NCBI GenBank assembly: GCA_902806565.1
Contig: CADCXA010000067.1
Coordinates: 248,001-312,000, forward strand
Reading direction: 5' to 3'
From: Hypoxylon rubiginosum
Taxonomy: Eukaryota > Ascomycota > Sordariomycetes > Xylariales > Hypoxylaceae
Length of the DNA: 64,000 nt
Both the position numbers and the translations under genes were made by a program. The notes below the pieces were generated by a model. The model ran no database searches. It saw only the letters and a list, made by a program, of their open reading frames with translations, and was not told the origin of the DNA. Of the stretch, positions 44,742 through 58,000 are shown in pieces; position 1 is the first letter of the stretch, and each line of letters starts with the position of its first letter.

Positions 44742-47380
44742 GATCCGGCGCTGGCGATCAATTGGACCGATAGGGCCCAGGGATAGACCTAGAGCAAGAC
44801 CTAGAGGCGAGAATTGCTGCGATGTCACGTCACTCTGGCACTGTCATTCAATCCACGGTTGGCGATCAAGCGCGCAACATCGTGTCTGCCAGCACTTGAT
44901 TGGGGGAAACCGATGTAGAGCCCGCTGCAATCTTGCCCAGGTTGATCGTCCGGCTTACGTTTTAGAGTCTCCTTCCTCTACGAGCAAAGCGCTGACGGAT
45001 TAGGCGTGTGCTTGCTGTTGGGCGCGACTAGATACAATTGGCGAGCGAGCAGGCCGTCGCGGGAAAAACCTCGAGGTTGCGAATTCGAGGGTAGAAGAAC
45101 AGGGAAGAAAAAGAAAAAAAAGGTGTCTCGGAGATAGAAAAGACTAGGTCAGATTGAAGACGTGAAAAACGAGGGGTAGCAAGTACCCTATTAGCTGAGG
45201 CTGCTGAGGATGTAGCTGAATCCAGGAAGAAATGATCTTGTGGGAAGCAAGCGTATTAGTTAGTATGGGCAAGATGTGGATGTGACTCGTTGTCTATATT
45301 ATGATAATCCTGATGGAGAGAAGACGTTGAAGAGGTGGAGTCGAAAACTTGAGGACGAGCGACGGTGAGAGACGACCAGACGACGTGTTCGCGTCCCGGG
45401 GAAGAGGCAGGATCTGATGCCTGGATGAGCTGGGATGAGCTATTGCTACTATGCAGGTCTACTATGCAGAAGGTGGATGGGATGGCTGGATGGGTAGGCA
45501 GGTAGGTAACGGGTAGGGGGGATAATGGCTTGGTTGGTTACCGGTAAGATCCAATTTTTATTACTGGTACCTGGAGCTGAAGCAGGGCCAGCAGGGCAGC
45601 AGGGCAGCTGGGTCGGCTTGGTTTCTGTGGAGTTCTGCTGACACTGTAATAGGTGAGCAGTGAGGTATGCTATGAGGCATGTCTTAGTATTGTACCTTGT
45701 ATTGTGCATACATAGGTGAAGTAGGAGTAGGTAGGCTCTCTTCTCTCTGACGATAATTTAGTGAAGCCCTGTTCGTGTTTATGGGCGCTCGCCGCTCGCT
45801 TGGCTAGGCTGACCGGGTCCCCTTGCTCGGTTCTCTATTGCCTACATTGTACATAATCTACCGAACATCTTACTACTATACCTACCTTACCTCATGTAGG
45901 TATGTAAATACACATGTATAGCCATTGTGCCTAGTGCTCGTATACTATATGGGTTACCCTAGGTAGGTGTATACAAGTATATTCAAGTATATTGTAAGGT
46001 GTATTTATGCATTGTTGATAGGGCTAGAAGTCCCAGCTAGTATTTGCAAATGTACGGGACGTGAAAGCAGGATCCATGTACTCGGGTGGAGTATGGCTGT
46101 ATGGATAGAATGACAATGTTGGGGGCTTAAAAAGTCCTCTATGTAGGATGGGCCGGAGCGGGACTTAACTGGGACCGTGGGACCTGCGGGACTGTTCCAT
46201 ATTGGGGGCGTAATGATAAAATGCCTGCGATGGTGCTGCCGGTCTGCGGCTGGGCAGTTAGGGTGGCTGTGTCGGATGAAATAACCTGTAGTGGGCTATA
46301 CAAGATTAACGATTCATTCCCGTCCGCGTCCGAGAGGGAATGCTAGTGACGGATGTTCTCCCCTGCTGGCACGTGTTCCTATAGGTAATCTCAGTCGGAT
46401 CCTATAGACGATGATCACGACTCTTTTGGTTTCTTTGCCGTCGACGATTTACCCTGGAAAGGTTGAGTCGAGTCTGTGGCTGACACTGACACTGACATTG
46501 ACACTGACGATAGGTAGTCACAATCGGAGAATCGATCAGACTAACGCATATAAGATCGGCGACGTCTCCTAGAATTATATCAACGTCCTCCCAATAATAG
46601 CGGTAACATACTAAACCTCTACGCGTATATACATACTCACTCGTAAGGCTTTAGCTAGCCCTAGCCGACATCAACCCCGGGGTAAGGCTCGAGAGAACCA
46701 AACTAAGACAGCTACCTATGTTACACGAGCACGCCACAAAAGAACCTAGCCTACCTCCTAGTCGCGTAATCTGCTTCGGGACATAGTTACATACGGGATC
46801 ATGGTTTGGGCAGCCGGCGCAGCGGCTTTTTAAGATGAGACCTTGACCGAACCTGATTGGTCCCCTGGCTTGCGTGGAAAGGATTCGGCGCAGGATGCCA
46901 GGATACCTACATAACCTACCAGGTAGGTACTTGCGTCCATATAGGTAGATGGGTAGATGAGAGCGCGTAGGTAATAAGGATAAGTCGCCTCTAACTGGGC
47001 AGCCAATTTTTTTTCTTTTCTTCAAATCGGATTATTTTCATCCGTCATCGATCAACCCATCCTTCCGATAGGTAAATCATGTAGGTAATCCCGGCCGCCT
47101 TACATCGTTTTGTTCAACCCGCCTCGCAATATGTGTCGCCGCATCCCCGCCATGAGTTACAATACATATAAGAAGTCCTCGTAGGAAGAAAATGTGCAAC
47201 GCAGGAAAATATGAACCTCTCTGCAACGTGACAGACCGTTCGCCCTACCTCCTGGCGTCTCCATGCGTCGATTGAAAAGAAATACACTCGATAAGCGTAC
47301 TGTTGTACGCCAGTGCCCCCGTCCTCGCCCGATACCATTCCAGGCAGCGAGTAAATCACGAACAAAGGAGGACGGGGATA
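44742..47380. other. Long intergenic region
   Basis: 2.6 kb between two same-strand giant-protein genes. It should hold a long promoter and 5' UTR of the downstream gene. Repeats: GGGCCAGCAGGGCAGCAGGGCAGC near 45585-45607; GACACT units at 46481-46509; CCTACCAGGTAGGTA at 46916-46930. Frames up to 124 residues (46651-47025) have no motif. No RNA gene recognised. Confidence 0.5.
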
Positions 47381-50300
47381 TTAGAAAAATACCTTATCGC
47401 CTGTTCCACGAAGTTTGTTTTTGCCCTTGTTGAACAGCTTCATGCCAGATTTCACGCCCTTGTTGCCAAATGCGCCCGCGGCCTGTAGGAGCTCCTTACT
47501 CTTTGTGCCAACTTGGTTGCCAGACCCGAAGCTGCTCGTAGGTTGTCCCGTAAACATCTGCTGCAGGTTTCCGCTTGGCGTCCTTCCGGGCGGTCCTGGC
47601 GGCGCGCCGGGGTTGCTTGCGTTGAGATATTGCTGGTAGTATGGCTGTTGAGTCGGCGGCTGAGCGCTGGACGGCGATGCTAGGCCGGGTTGCCCTGCCG
47701 CTGGTCCATGCTCGAGCTCGCTCCGCATGTAGGCAATCCAATTTGATAGGCCCGAATCCATCGAATAAAATTGGGCGCGCGTTTCGTCAAACCTGTCGAT
47801 TCTCTGTTCGATCGACGCGATGTTGAGAATATCTCTGAAAGCCATGATCTTCCCTTGTGAAGCTGGCTGGACCGTCGGCGCTGGCTGGATAGTAGGAGAC
47901 GCGGTTAACGTCGATGCGAGAGACTTGGCTAAGGCGGGATGCTGTTCCTCCGGCGGCGTGTTTAATAGCGACTGTATTAATACCTTCTCCTTCTCCTCCG
48001 CTAAGGACGATCTAGATGTATTAGGACCTGCGGCCTGGCCCTCGGTGTTCTTGTCTGCCGTCAACGAAACAGGAGAGGGCGATTCGAGCCCAGTCGAATC
48101 TCCAGGAGCCCGACTGCTAACTTGAGAAATTTGGTGCGAGATAGTGCCAGGTCCCTCAGCTTGGACCTGCAAGCCACCAGGAGAAGATGCTGCTGCATTC
48201 AACTCCGTTAATGGAGATATGTTATCTTCTCTGCCAACGGAGTTCGAACCATGTGGGGGGTCTGCCGCACTTGGCATAGCCTCTACTTGGCCAGGTGTGG
48301 CATTTTCCGGAGCCTTTTCCCATGAAAACTGCCTTGGTAGGCGCGCATTCTGCAGCTCTGGGCTTCTACGGGGGCTCAGAGGAGCGATATCAGGAAACGA
48401 TTTTTCCTTTTGCAAGATGGCCGCAGGGGTCTTCTCGGTGTTACTACTCCCATTGCTGGCCGCCACGGACTCCTGCTTGAGAAGTTGCCCTGTCTCTTGG
48501 AGAGACTTCTCTTCTGCTGGTGCTAGATAATCATCGTAAACACCTGATAAATACGTGCTCTCTCGGGTTAGGGAGCCTGGGACTGGATCACGGACGCCTC
48601 TAGCCGAACCCAGAATAACGCTCGCATCAGGCGTGGCAGTCGGGCTTGCGCTCAATGATTTAATTATCTCTTCCCTTAGCTTGTCGCTCTCTTTCTCCGG
48701 GGATGCCGTATCGACGGTGCTCATGGTAGACTTCCGTCCCTGCATTGCTGGGGTTAGAAGTTCCTCTGGGGAAGCGATAGAACGGCGTGGGTTTAACGGC
48801 GCTGTCAGAGGAAAGCCCAGTTCAGTAGGCACTCCGCTCGACTGCGTGGCCGACGATCGAGATGGAGAATTCTTGTAGTTTGAAGGCGGTGGCGCCATAT
48901 CGTTTGGTTTATGCACTTCTGGTTCGTTGTTTGATGCTATAGCAGACGGAACAAGAGGATTGTCGGTCTTCAGAGGCGGGAGAGTTTGGGGCGTCGGGTG
49001 ATAACCAGGCCCGGCGGCAATCACTTTGGAAGCTACCGCAGTGTCGTGTTTTCCAGTCGGGCTATTGAAAGAATTCTCTCCAGACTCGTGAGTAGGTTTA
49101 ATACTCGTTACCTCTTCCGAGTCATCGTGAGTTGATGGCAGGTGTCTGACAGTCGTGGTTGGTTCAATGTCCCCAGGCTCCGCGTGTTTGCCGCTCATTG
49201 GAGACGTGTCAATACTTGCACTGCTGCCCAAGGAGACCGGTCCAAAACCCTCAACCTTGCCCGTAGGTGTTAGATCAGAACCGGTACTGTGAGTCTCCGA
49301 TACCCAAGTACCAGGAAGCTGAGGCCTCGACGGCGCAGATTGCTGGGATATCTCTATGGGATCCGGCGGCATAATTATGCTAGGATTGGGCTCCAGCTTT
49401 GGTCCTTCTAACGCGCTGGCAGGAAGCTTTCCCTTAGAAGGTTCTACCGGTTTACGTCGCCTGCTGCCCGGCCGATCTGATAGGTCATGCTTGACTCCCG
49501 CCACATCGGGCTCTCGACTGTCATGAACCGGGGAAAGAGAAGGCCGTCCTAGACTAGAACCCCCGGGCGTCAAGAACAAATCGTCACCAAAGCCAGACAC
49601 GCGTGTCAGATCGGGCAACTTGGGGCTGGTGGATAGACGCCGTTGATCTCGAAGCCCTTGGTTTAATTCGGACTCGCCGCGAAGAGAATTGGGTGGTAAT
49701 TGTTCCATACCGTACTCACTCTTTCGTTCCTCGACAGGAGGTAAAGTTTGAATCGGATTGCGAGAGGCATCAGAACCATCATGGCTCTCAAAACTAGTTC
49801 GTCGTCGTTGCTCAATTGAGGAGCGGGCAATATTTGACGGTGAAGCAGCTCCGTCACTCCGGCCGTAAACGCTATCCGTACTAGGTCTGCCAGACTCCAT
49901 AGACATTCGTTCTTTCTCCTTCTCTTCCCCGACTCGGCGATATATATCGGCTGGTCTAATGATATGCGGAGCATTCGTAGCACGGCCCCTAGCTTCGGCC
50001 GGAGAGGCCGCTCTTTGACCTGTCGAAGGCTGGCCGCTTAAGCTAGATTCTGGGCGAGAACCCGATATAGGTGCACCGGCGTCGCTATCGGATGTTTCGT
50101 GGCTCATGCTGCTGTTACGAGGAGGAAAGCGAGACGAAGCTGACCCTAAACCCTGCGCAGACGAAGCATGTTCGGCTGGACGCGTTCTTGGATTGGCACC
50201 GGTCTGTATATGTAGAGAGGGCGGGCTGCTAGGACTTCGCATTGCCGAAGGGCCGGACGCGGTGGGAGAGTCGACAGCAGCAGGAGGGTGGGAGAAGGTC

Positions 50301-50661
50301 CGCGGCTGCAGGTGGGAGTTTTGCCTTAACGCAGCAACTCTTGATGTTGAGAGAGGTTCCTGCTCAGGCTCGGGCTCAGGCTCGCCGTATTCATCCTCAT
50401 AGTCATTTCCCCAGTCGTCGCCGTCGTAGCTCTGAACCTTGGCCTCAACCCATTTCCTCGTCTTCGTCCGGTTCACATTCGCCTTGTACGTGTTTGGGGT
50501 AGAGGGTGTCCTTTACAGAGAGCATACGTCAGCGACAAAGTGGAAAAAGAAGAACTGCCAACCACAACCAGATAGAGAGTCTTGGTGGCAGGATTAAGAG
50601 CTCACATGGGAGAGAACGGGCTGCCGCTCCGGATGACATTGTTGTACGATCCCTCGTTCAT
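47381..50661 (-). CDS. Large disordered protein with conserved ends (Pezizomycotina family, unknown function)
   Basis: Two exons: 50606-50661 and 47381-50510, giving 1061 residues. Exon 1 encodes MNEGSYNNVIRSGSPFSPM. The junction continues into TPSTPNTYKANVNRTKTRKWVEAKVQSYDGDDWG, a conserved N-terminal block. A long Ser/Pro-rich disordered middle follows. The C-terminal block has a helical piece (FRDILNIASIEQRIDRFDET, then SGLSNWIAYMRSELE) and a basic end (SKELLQAAGAFGNKGVKSG, ending KLRGTGDKVFF). From memory, this N- and C-terminal pairing recurs across Pezizomycotina without an assigned role. No enzyme, membrane or DNA-binding domain is seen. Start is well supported by splice phase and the conserved N-terminus. 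Confidence 0.87.
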
Positions 50662-51852
50662 GATGGTAAACCCGGGGAGATGTCTTGTTCCTTATAGAAG
50701 CATGCGCAGTTTATAGACAAACTAGGTTGTTATCTCTCGGAGGTAGGACGAGATACGAGATGGCAGGACACGATAGCACGAGGGCACGCGAGGATACTTT
50801 GTAGCCAACGGCAACGCGAGTAGGCATCAGAGGCAAAAAAATGCCGTCGCCAACTAGTACCAGAGCCAGATGTCGCGACGGGTCGCACGCAGGGAAATGG
50901 ACGGTTGCGGATTTATTTTTACGAAAATAAAGTTGACAGGCGGTTAGCGGTCCGATGCGGGCGAGGGCGGATCGCAGGTATAAATTGGGTGCACACAGAC
51001 AACTGACAGAGGCGACAGAGGCAGACAAGGGCGGGAAAGGGTTATAAGAGGGGCCTTGTATAGGTACCAGGGGTGTTTGATGATGCGTTGTTGCGTAATG
51101 ATCGTAATGATCGTAATGATCGTAATGATTGACGCTCGGTAATCGATGCGATAATAATAATAATAATAATAACAATTAACAATGACAATAATACGTACGG
51201 AGACAGAAGAACAGAAGACACGGTCAAATAGCAAAGTTGTTTTCAGAAAAAGGGGAAGAAAACGGACGATAATTACCTTCTGCTCTTCTGTTCCAGTAGG
51301 CCAGATACAGGTACCTACATCATACATCATAGGAGAGGATGCAGGTGTAGGTACCTACCTCCTAGGTACATGCAGGTGGGCGGTAGGATGCTCGTAGGAA
51401 GGTAAATTTGAATTTTAGGTGCAGCTGCTTAAGCGCTTCGGGTATGTAGGTACCTATAGATAGTACCCGAGAGGTACCTAATCAACTACATGCATGTACC
51501 CAAGACCCCTATGTACTATGTACCTACATTGTATTTAGAGCCAGTGCTCGTATTGTATCCACCACCTCGGCACAGCCACAAGGCCCCTTTTTTGTTACTG
51601 TATCCTCCTCTGGATAACTTGCACGACACTCGAACAAGTTATCAAGATTATGCCCATCATAGGTTTAGTAAATTGGGTAGATTTTCTATGTACTCGTCGC
51701 CGTTTAATATACAGTGTAGCACAGGTAGAACACGATTCTTAAGCAATATATGTCATATGTGTTCGGCTTACAAGATACTATATACGGTTTGATCACTTCA
51801 TAATCGTTCCTACTCGCAGGATATGTATGTACATACATAATGGAGAGTCCGG
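50662..51852. other. Intergenic region rich in simple repeats
   Basis: 1.2 kb between the large-protein promoter and the kinase 3' end. It contains simple repeats at 51093-51172 and many ACCT/AGGT words (51310-51365, 51449-51475). The frames of up to 154 residues derive partly from the repeats and are not called. Confidence 0.5.
51093..51172. repeat. Simple-repeat cluster: four 9-bp CGTAATGAT units and a TAA/ATA run
   Basis: CGTAATGAT is repeated four times from about 51094 to 51129 (last copy near-perfect). An ATAATAATA run of about 20 bp follows at about 51150-51172. Upstream of the large disordered protein gene. Confidence 0.85.
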
Positions 51853-54036
51853 CTATCTACATGTAGGTACCTCCACATCTTCGCATTTTCGTAGGATGCT
51901 CTCGATTGCTTCGTCCACCTGAATACTAGACCATCTCCTACGGGGATCAGGGTCCACCATCGCTTTTACTAGCGATACTACTTCTCGAACTAATCCAACC
52001 GAGTAGCCTTCACTCCCTATTCCCCCTTCGAGGCTCGACGGTACGCAACCCTTCTGCAACCCCGTGAGCATATCCACCCGCTCCATAACCGTATCGCAGG
52101 GACATAACATCTCGACCAGCACGACACCGAGAGCGAACATGTCCACTTTCTCGTCTTTGGCATCCCTGGATGGTGGTGGCCGGTAGTACGCCGTTCCTAC
52201 CGGCTTGCCCGATGTCATTGTGTCATCATTTCCCACGTATGGTGACACGGGTAGCTTTCCGTGTGCCAGCTGAGCTACGAGCCCAAAATCACCGATGCGT
52301 GGATTCAGCCATCGCGGTGGCACATCGTCCGCCTTTCTCCGGCCGGAGCAAGAATCGCACGCGAGATTACAGTAGCCGCCTTGTGATTCAACTTCGGGCG
52401 ACGAGAGGAAGATATTACCTGGCTTGATATCTCGGTGTATGTATCCTTTGGAGTGGACATATCGCAGTCCCGCGTGTATGGCACGAAGAAGCCGGAGACT
52501 CGGAACCAGATGAAAGCAATGTCTCACAGCACCTTCTCCGTCGGATGAGCCGGTGATGTACTGAGCCAATGTCATGGGATACAGCGACATCTGTATATAT
52601 AAGGTGTAGCCAGACCCGTCGATAATGCCATGCTCTTCATCGTCATCCACTAGGTAATTCTTACCGTCTGTAAAGACATCCCATGTGTTGGACATGGACA
52701 GGGTCTCGACCGCGCCGCGGCTAGAAGTTGGCGCGTCAGACCATTGCAGCCCTTCCGCCGGATGCTCGTTGCTTCCCGGAACGGAGAGGCCGTCTTCTTC
52801 GAAGACTACCCCGGCGCTCAGAGATGGTTCGGATATCTCCCCTGGCTTTTGAGAAAATGGATGGCTGTCTAACAACAGTTGACGGCGATGACCCGAGCCA
52901 GTGCCCCTACTTAGATCTGATACCTAAAGTTAGCGACCGCTTTCGAAGCTGAACCGGCCAGCGGGCCCAAGCGTATCATCTTAACTGGGAGTTGCATTTG
53001 TAGCTTCGCTAACAACTCCTCCGCATCTCCACATACTCCATGGGCGGTAGATGCGACTAGGCGGCTTAGGTAGTGGTTTAATGTGGGTTTGCTAGTAGCA
53101 TCTCCCGGGGGACTGCCTACGAAGTTCTTATGGTCTATACTTTGGTACGTCACGGAGTCGGGATGAAGGGAGGGGCTTGTGGCTTGATCTGAAAGACATA
53201 CCTTGCGCATCCGTAGCTGGAGATACCTGGCGAGGCTCCTCAAACCATGTGGCGTGGTAGCGTACGATGTTGGGGTGGTCTAGGGTGGCTAGTGCCTGGA
53301 CCTCGCGCAGGATGTGCTGTAGCTCTCCAAGCCTCCCGTCACGGAATAGCTTTCCAAGCTTGGGCGGAATCTGGATTTTCTTGACGGCGTATGCTCTGTT
53401 GTCCAGGGGGTTGAAGCACCGATACACCTTTCCGAAGCCACCCTTCCCCAGGAGAGCGACTTCCCGGAAGGAAGATTGATAGTGGCTGGGGCCCCGATGT
53501 GGTTGGAGAGTCAGCTGCAAATCGTCCGCTGGGCGTGGGACGAGAGCAAGCTGAGACGCTTGGAGGACTAGGTCGTTCAGCGGGCCGAGGGTATTAGCAG
53601 TGGGTGCTTGGGAACCAGCAACCAACCCATCTAGTGCCGATAGGTATTGACGCCGGGTGCTTCCGGCGGTATCCGAAGTGGCAAACTCCGGGAGCATCCC
53701 GTTTGACGATAGCTTCCGGCTTGCCTCGTTAAAAAGCTGCCGCGCGAGAGGCTGGACCTCGTGTGATTGCCTAGTGTAGTTCGTATTGGGGGTGGTTGCG
53801 TTGAGGAACTCGGCGGCGCGGGTACGAATATAATCCTCGAGTAAGCTAGCGAGCATCATGTTCCGATGCTCTTCCAGTTCATCTCCGTCCCCGGACGAGT
53901 TACGAGAATCCGAAGCGGATATCGACCTAGCACTGGAGGAGACGCTGATACTTTGCGTGTTTCCATCGCCACCGTTCGTCCCGCCTTCGAGGGTGGACCG
54001 GGGCCCTTCCTCGGGGAATTGCTTGTCGGCATCCAT
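51853..54036 (-). CDS. eIF2-alpha-type protein kinase (HRI/GCN2-like catalytic domain with insert)
   Basis: Modelled as two exons, 53202-54036 and 51853-52916, giving 632 residues. The N-terminal 190 residues are low-complexity. The kinase begins REVALLGKGGFGKVYRCFN (glycine loop), with catalytic Lys219 in YAVKKIQIP. The C-lobe has GYIHRDIKPGNIFL (HRD), IGDFGLVAQL (DFG), KPVGTAYYRPP and KVDMFALGVVLVEML. The long acidic/Ser-rich insert between N-lobe and C-lobe (about residues 270-400) is typical of eIF2-alpha kinases, which stop translation under stress. HRI-like is my preference because no GCN2 or ER-lumenal domain is present. The 285 bp intron is long for this genome; an alternative donor (after SRLRD) or an extra exon inside is possible. 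ATG at 54036 is the first in frame. Confidence 0.85.
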
Positions 54037-55029
54037 ACTTGCCAATAAAGCAAAGCAGCGTCGGCCTCCCAAGTATTCAGATCCGCGTCAATGCTAGGGA
54101 TTGTGGTGTGCGAAAATAGCGGCATGCCGATGTGAGAATGCAGGTTAATCGTTAATCGATTCCCACCTACTCAAAAGGAGAGCCCGCGACCGCCAGAAGA
54201 CGCTCAAGAGAGGGTGCATATGTGAACCATGAGCGCCAGTCGAGCCTGAGTTGGTGACAGATGCAACTGCTTCCTATGTAGTTGGTAAGGGATCTATACC
54301 TAGGTAGTTATCAGTGAGTTGTCCTTTTCGAGATGTTGCCACACCACCTGGTCTCGGTCTCTTTCCCTTTCCGGTTGCTGCAGGGCTTGCTTGAAAGGCG
54401 GCTGCGGTAGGTATGAATGTATACCGTACCTGTCACACTCAGATCCGACCGGTCATTTGGGCGGATGATTTCTTGATACCCTCTATTAGAAGGTATGAGA
54501 AGGTCAAGAATAGGGACTTTAGGTAGGATGTACGTACTCGGCCTAGAAGTTGAAGTTCAACCATATAAGAGAAACTAATAGAAGTGTATCGATGAACGTG
54601 TTTGTTCAAAGTGTGGCCCGTGCATGCTCTGAGTCGCGGCCTATCCATATGTGCAACTACCGAGGTACTGGTTTACCTTATGTATAAGTACATAAGTATG
54701 TCTATATGTAGTATTTTGTAGGTGTAGATAATACAGGTATGTACATATCAGTTATTAATCCGGAGATATTAGGTGCCTCCCTACCTCATGTACTGGATGT
54801 AGGTGAACACCAAGTACATGTAGGTGAACCAAGGACGATAGACACATACGTATATAGGTATATAAGTCTAGGTATAATACAGTATCTATATGTTAGGTAG
54901 GTAGATATAATAAGCTGAAATACATATATCAATGCCGAGGTGATTATCGTGCTGTGATGGTGTGATGGTCGAGCTGTGAGAACACGGCCCGTGAACCTGG
55001 TGGATCGGCGGCTCCTGTCAAATTCTCAC
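54037..55029. other. Intergenic: kinase promoter and collagen-like gene 3' region
   Basis: 1 kb, AT-rich towards 54650-54930, with many TATGTACATA- and TAGGTAGG-like words. No gene seen. Confidence 0.5.
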
Positions 55030-58000
55030 TCAATAGGAAATTCCCTCATCTATCCGAAGGCGCTCCATGATCAGATTTGTCAAAAGCCGTTGTTTCGCAC
55101 CTTTGAACCTATCCTGCTGAGACAACTTCCTAAATATCACCGAGCTAGAAACCGAGGGGTTATTTGAGGTCATAACCGCCTTAAAAAACGCGGCAAACAT
55201 GCCATTGTCGTCATGCACAATCCAGCATCGGTCCGTACTGCTCACGAGAATAGTTGTATGGTTTCCTTCGGTCGCCGCCTCCTCTCCGCTCTTGTGCGTC
55301 GGCATGACTTCAATGTGGTATTTCGGTGTAGACCTTACGAACGAGGGGCTGGCTCGGTTGGGACTCGGTGGTCCATCAGAAGAACCACTTAGCGTCGTGG
55401 TTTCAGATTCGACTTCGGCTCTTAGTTCCTCTGCGATTTGAATCTTCCTCATATTTTCCTGGATCCGCTCGCTGTGGAATTCCGAGTCAGACATGTCAGG
55501 TCTTCGGTTTGACCAGAGCTATGAGACGGAGGGCGGGGAAGAGGCTGGTAGAGAAAGGGGCCAACTGTACTCACTCTGGATTTTCTAATAGCAACTCGTC
55601 TCTGTCCCGTTGGTCATCGAACCCAGATTTCATCGAACCCTCATCGCTATGGAACTCATCGAACCCATCGTCAGTCCACTCGTAATCCATCAAGTTCTCC
55701 TCCGCTGTCGTTGCCCCATTTTCTACCGTTACCCCATTTTCTACCATCGCCTCATCTGGCTCGCCTCCGTCCAGATCTGGGCCCAACCCACGTTGAGTCC
55801 AATTTGATCCACCGTTTGCCCACCCTCCTGTGTTGTCTCGCCCGTCATCCCACCAGGCCCGCCCACCTATCGTTAGCAAAATGATTAGCCAACATCGCTA
55901 TGACTTTGATTTGAACATTGGCAGATATAGGAGTAATAAAGATGCGGAACCAGATACTTACCATTATTTCCACCAGGTCGACCGCCTTGCCCACCTGTTC
56001 CGGGTCCTCCAGGCCCTCCAGGTCCTCCAGGTCCTCCAGGCCCTCCAGGCCCTCCAGGCCCTCCAGGTCCTCCAGGGCCCCCCGGTCCTCCAGGGCCCCC
56101 CGGTCCTCCAGGGCCTCCCGGTCCTCCAGGTCCTCCATCGTCATCAGTATCAGGTTCCTGGTTCGCAAAAATAGGCAGAGCAGGTTCTTGATTATATATG
56201 ATTGCTTCATACAATTAGCTTCATCGTGGGAAGAGACTGATGGGTAATGTTTCAGTTTAAAGAAGATATATATGCCCACCAAGAGCATGGCGGTTATCAT
56301 GGGCAAATGAGCTCGGAAGTAAAAGCTATACATGTATGAAATATACATACGGGGTAGTGCCGAATCTGCCGCGTCGCTATCCTCCTCACCGTAGGCTTTT
56401 AGGGAGTTTCGTCCCCCAGGGCCAGGCTCTCGTCCCCTATACCCTCCTAAGCCTTAGGATCAGCAGCTATACTTAAAACCGGGACGCTGGTTGGTTCAAA
56501 TAGAGCCTTATCGTAAACTAAAGATAGAATCGACCCAAGAGGTAGGTAGCCTCTTTGGATTCAGACTTACCAGGTCCACGAAGCCCACCTAGACCTCCAG
56601 GCCCTCCCGGCATCCCGTTTCCGGACCCGGGGCCCTCATCGCCTCCTGGGAGTCCCCGTCCAATTTGAAGGCAGTCCTGATCCGAAGGGTGTCGAGATTG
56701 GGGTAGCAGCGGCGGAAAGTTAGTTCCCGGTGGGCCGCCGTTTATACCCTTGATGAAATCCGGGAAGCTGAGAGGCGAGCCGCTCGACCTCACATAATCG
56801 GAAAGCATCCCCCCGAAATCCCGGTGTGCCCTTTGATAGTTGAACTTGCTTAAGCGGACCAATGCGTTCAAATGCTTAATGGAGTAGAAAGTTTTGATCC
56901 AAGTGGATTGTCTAAGTGCACCATACTTCATCTGATGGGACAGGAGCCTCCGGAAGTAACGGAGGAAGACCTGAAAGCCAGCATCGACGCGGTCCATCCA
57001 TCGTTGGTATTTCCTTTCACCACTGAATCGAGTAGTCACCTCATACCTCGTTTTGGCCTTAAATACCGGATCCATAACACAAGCACGCCAATGCAAAAAC
57101 CGGTTTAAGTAGGCAACTAGCCATGTAAAGATTTCGCGAGCATTTTGTGTCAGGGGTGAGCGGATTGGGTCGATGAAAGCAGCTGGGGGGGAGTTTGCAT
57201 GAGACAATCAACCATCGACAAGAAAGTTGGATAAAACATACCAAGTGTATTCGCGTCCGCGGCTCTAACCTGGTATATGTGTTCGAACATTCGGGTGGTA
57301 GTGGTCTGAAAGTTAGCTGTATCTTCAAACCCAAGAAACAACGATCTCGGTGGCATGAATAAGTTCACGGCTTCCGTTGCGACGGTAACGTCTAGAGTTA
57401 AGTCTGGTCTATGTACAAGATAACTTGCGCTTGTATTCCAATTTTTGCGATCTGGGCTGTTATCGTAAAAAAAGGGCCTGGTATGGTAGGTGTCCCTCGC
57501 GAAGCCTAACATGGAGCCTATGAGTCCCCAAATTAGTGTTGCTCTCCCTACTAGGTACATACCTCCTAATACCTACCTACATATGTACATGTAGGTATTC
57601 GTCACGACAGGAGAGAGGCAACAAAGGAAAACGAGGGCAATTCTGACATACGGCATCGGATCATGACATAACGGCTAGCCCACTCTATTGCGTTAGAGAG
57701 AGCGTCTTTCTGACTACCTCGATATTGTAACAACCGTAGCAAGTAATTCGAGACCCACGCTATATCCCTTGGGGGGTTGCTTATATCGGGATTGATACCA
57801 GCAAACCCTGAAAAATCGTTGACTTCGAAGCCTCTTATCAAGTGTATGGCTAAGTCGATAACCCAATCATAATCATGCAATAGCTCGAGGGCTTGGCCGT
57901 TCCCCCAGATCGTCTGGTGATTTCCAACGTTCCTGTAGTCAGGTTTTTGATACTGGAAGACACCACCCCCCTGCCTTAACGTCGTTACAGCGGCCGTCTC

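Noticed and set aside
50944..51330. 128- and 154-residue frames upstream of the large disordered gene
   Set aside because: Long Tyr/Ile/His runs come from the simple repeats; no coding signature.
55845..56348. Leu-Glu-Asp/Gly repeat protein and antisense Arg-Ser-Ser repeat protein
   Set aside because: These are alternative readings of the 9-bp minisatellite; only the GGP frame links to flanking exons in phase.
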